From Acetonema longum DSM 6540 (GTDB taxonomy: Bacteria; Bacillota; Negativicutes; Sporomusales; Acetonemataceae), in assembly GCF_000219125.1 (NCBI RefSeq), contig NZ_AFGF01000221.1, positions 1-60,581 of the forward strand: DNA of 60,581 nucleotides, written 5' to 3'. Shown piece by piece: positions 60,075 to 60,581 of this stretch. Positions within the stretch are counted from its first letter, which is position 1; each line of letters opens with the position of its first letter. Both the position numbers and the translations under genes were made by a program. A model generated the notes under the pieces. That model was not told the origin of the DNA. It ran no database searches and saw only the letters and a program-made list of their open reading frames with translations.

Positions 60075-60581
60075 CTATGCTTTGGCGTTGATCTGCTTTG
60101 CCCACCAAGCCGTTACGATCGGAACCAGCACGGCGGTGACAATCACACAAGTTGCCACCAGGACAGTAGCTGTTGGCGCCGCGCTCTTATAGGAAGTATC
60201 TACAGCCGCAATGGCGGCCGGAACGGCAGCGGCATTGCCGGCGGTGGATGCGGCGGACAAACCGGCAATACCATTGCCGCCAGTTAGTTTATCGGCAATG
60301 AAAAGAATGCAGCCGCTGACGGCGACAACAGCGACACCCATCAGAATTCCCAGCATGCCGCCTTTGATAATACTGCTCAGATTAATGCCACAGCCGAGAC
60401 CAAAGGCAAAGAAGGGAATGAGCACGGGAACTGCTTTAGCAAGATAATCGCGCATATCCCGGTCCAGATTGCCAAGAACCATGCCAATAATTAAGGGCAG
60501 AATAGCTCCGACGAAGGTTTGCCAAGGGAAGGCCGCCAATCCTGCAATTCCGAGGGTAACCATGGTCCAGAAGGGACCGGG
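60075..60581 (-). CDS. kdgT: 2-keto-3-deoxygluconate permease, partial
   Basis: Only the C-terminal 168 residues are in the window; the frame stays open to the right edge. Five or six membrane segments, with the KdgT pattern [17 protein letters not shown]-like stretch, [27 protein letters not shown] and a C-terminal VTAWWAKQ. Imports 2-keto-3-deoxygluconate, a pectin and glucuronate breakdown product, by proton symport. An ATG at 60563 is internal. Confidence 0.9.
   Translation of the reverse strand, partial: PGPFWTMVTLGIAGLAAFPWQTFVGAILPLIIGMVLGNLDRDMRDYLAKAVPVLIPFFAFGLGCGINLSSIIKGGMLGILMGVAVVAVSGCILFIADKLTGGNGIAGLSAASTAGNAAAVPAAIAAVDTSYKSAAPTATVLVATCVIVTAVLVPIVTAWWAKQINAKA

Overview
The window looks like chromosomal DNA from an anaerobic, endospore-forming Bacillota. 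A Negativicutes (Sporomusaceae-type) organism is my best inference. The grounds are sporulation genes (yunB, ytxC, two YjcZ-like microproteins), the ytxC-thrS-infC-rpmI-rplT and pheST-zapA-mutS2 gene orders, T-box regulation of tRNA synthetases, strong AGGAGG ribosome binding sites, frequent TTG/GTG starts and a sigma-54 catabolic operon. Nearly all genes lie on the minus strand. No prophage, transposase, CRISPR array or plasmid gene was seen.

Layout. 1-320: tandem strong promoters and an rRNA-like leader running off the left edge on the minus strand. 367-5310: a sporulation and cell-wall island with yunB, a class A PBP, two microproteins and three unknown or orphan small genes; three minus-strand units carry sigma-E-like promoters. 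5360-17440: mutS2, a U32 peptidase, a phosphatase-superfamily enzyme, yetF-like, zapA, pheT, pheS with a Phe T-box, and an SpoU-type methylase. 17440-21030: a KtrA-like regulator and two tandem KtrB-like potassium channels. 21190-26820: class II aldolase, rplT, rpmI, infC (AUU start and attenuator leader), thrS with a Thr T-box, ytxC. 27400-30820: recJ and queE-queD-queC. 30930-31840: a divergent pair of paralogous 66-residue proteins of unknown function. 32055-40510: tRNA-Val, acyl-CoA dehydrogenase, small transporter, hydrolase, thioesterase, L,D-transpeptidase, YibE/F, 3D-domain protein, M20 amidohydrolase and small membrane proteins. 40610-46340: a heterodimeric ABC exporter and a 641-residue glutamine synthetase with a terminator-containing leader. 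46617-53540: a 2-hydroxyacid (glycolate/lactate-type) oxidation operon behind a textbook -24/-12 promoter, next to its PrpR-type activator. 53600-59150: two-component system, thioredoxin, a CsoR/CstR-family repressor, CcdA, a TlpA-like redoxin and Lgt. 59240-60581: a short DprA-like protein and a partial KdgT permease.

The most unusual signal is a dispersed, imperfectly palindromic repeat family with GGAACCGTT terminal inverted repeats. At least five copies or fragments sit exactly at gene 3' ends. In three genes the repeat end itself supplies the last residues and the TGA stop codon, and in a fourth an internal boundary of the repeat does so. The second strongest is a candidate sulfur/redox circuit: a CsoR-family protein in which the usual metal-ligand His is Asn (as in persulfide sensors), divergent from trxA and convergent with ccdA-tlpA, with G/C-rich palindromic operator candidates just downstream of both divergent promoters.
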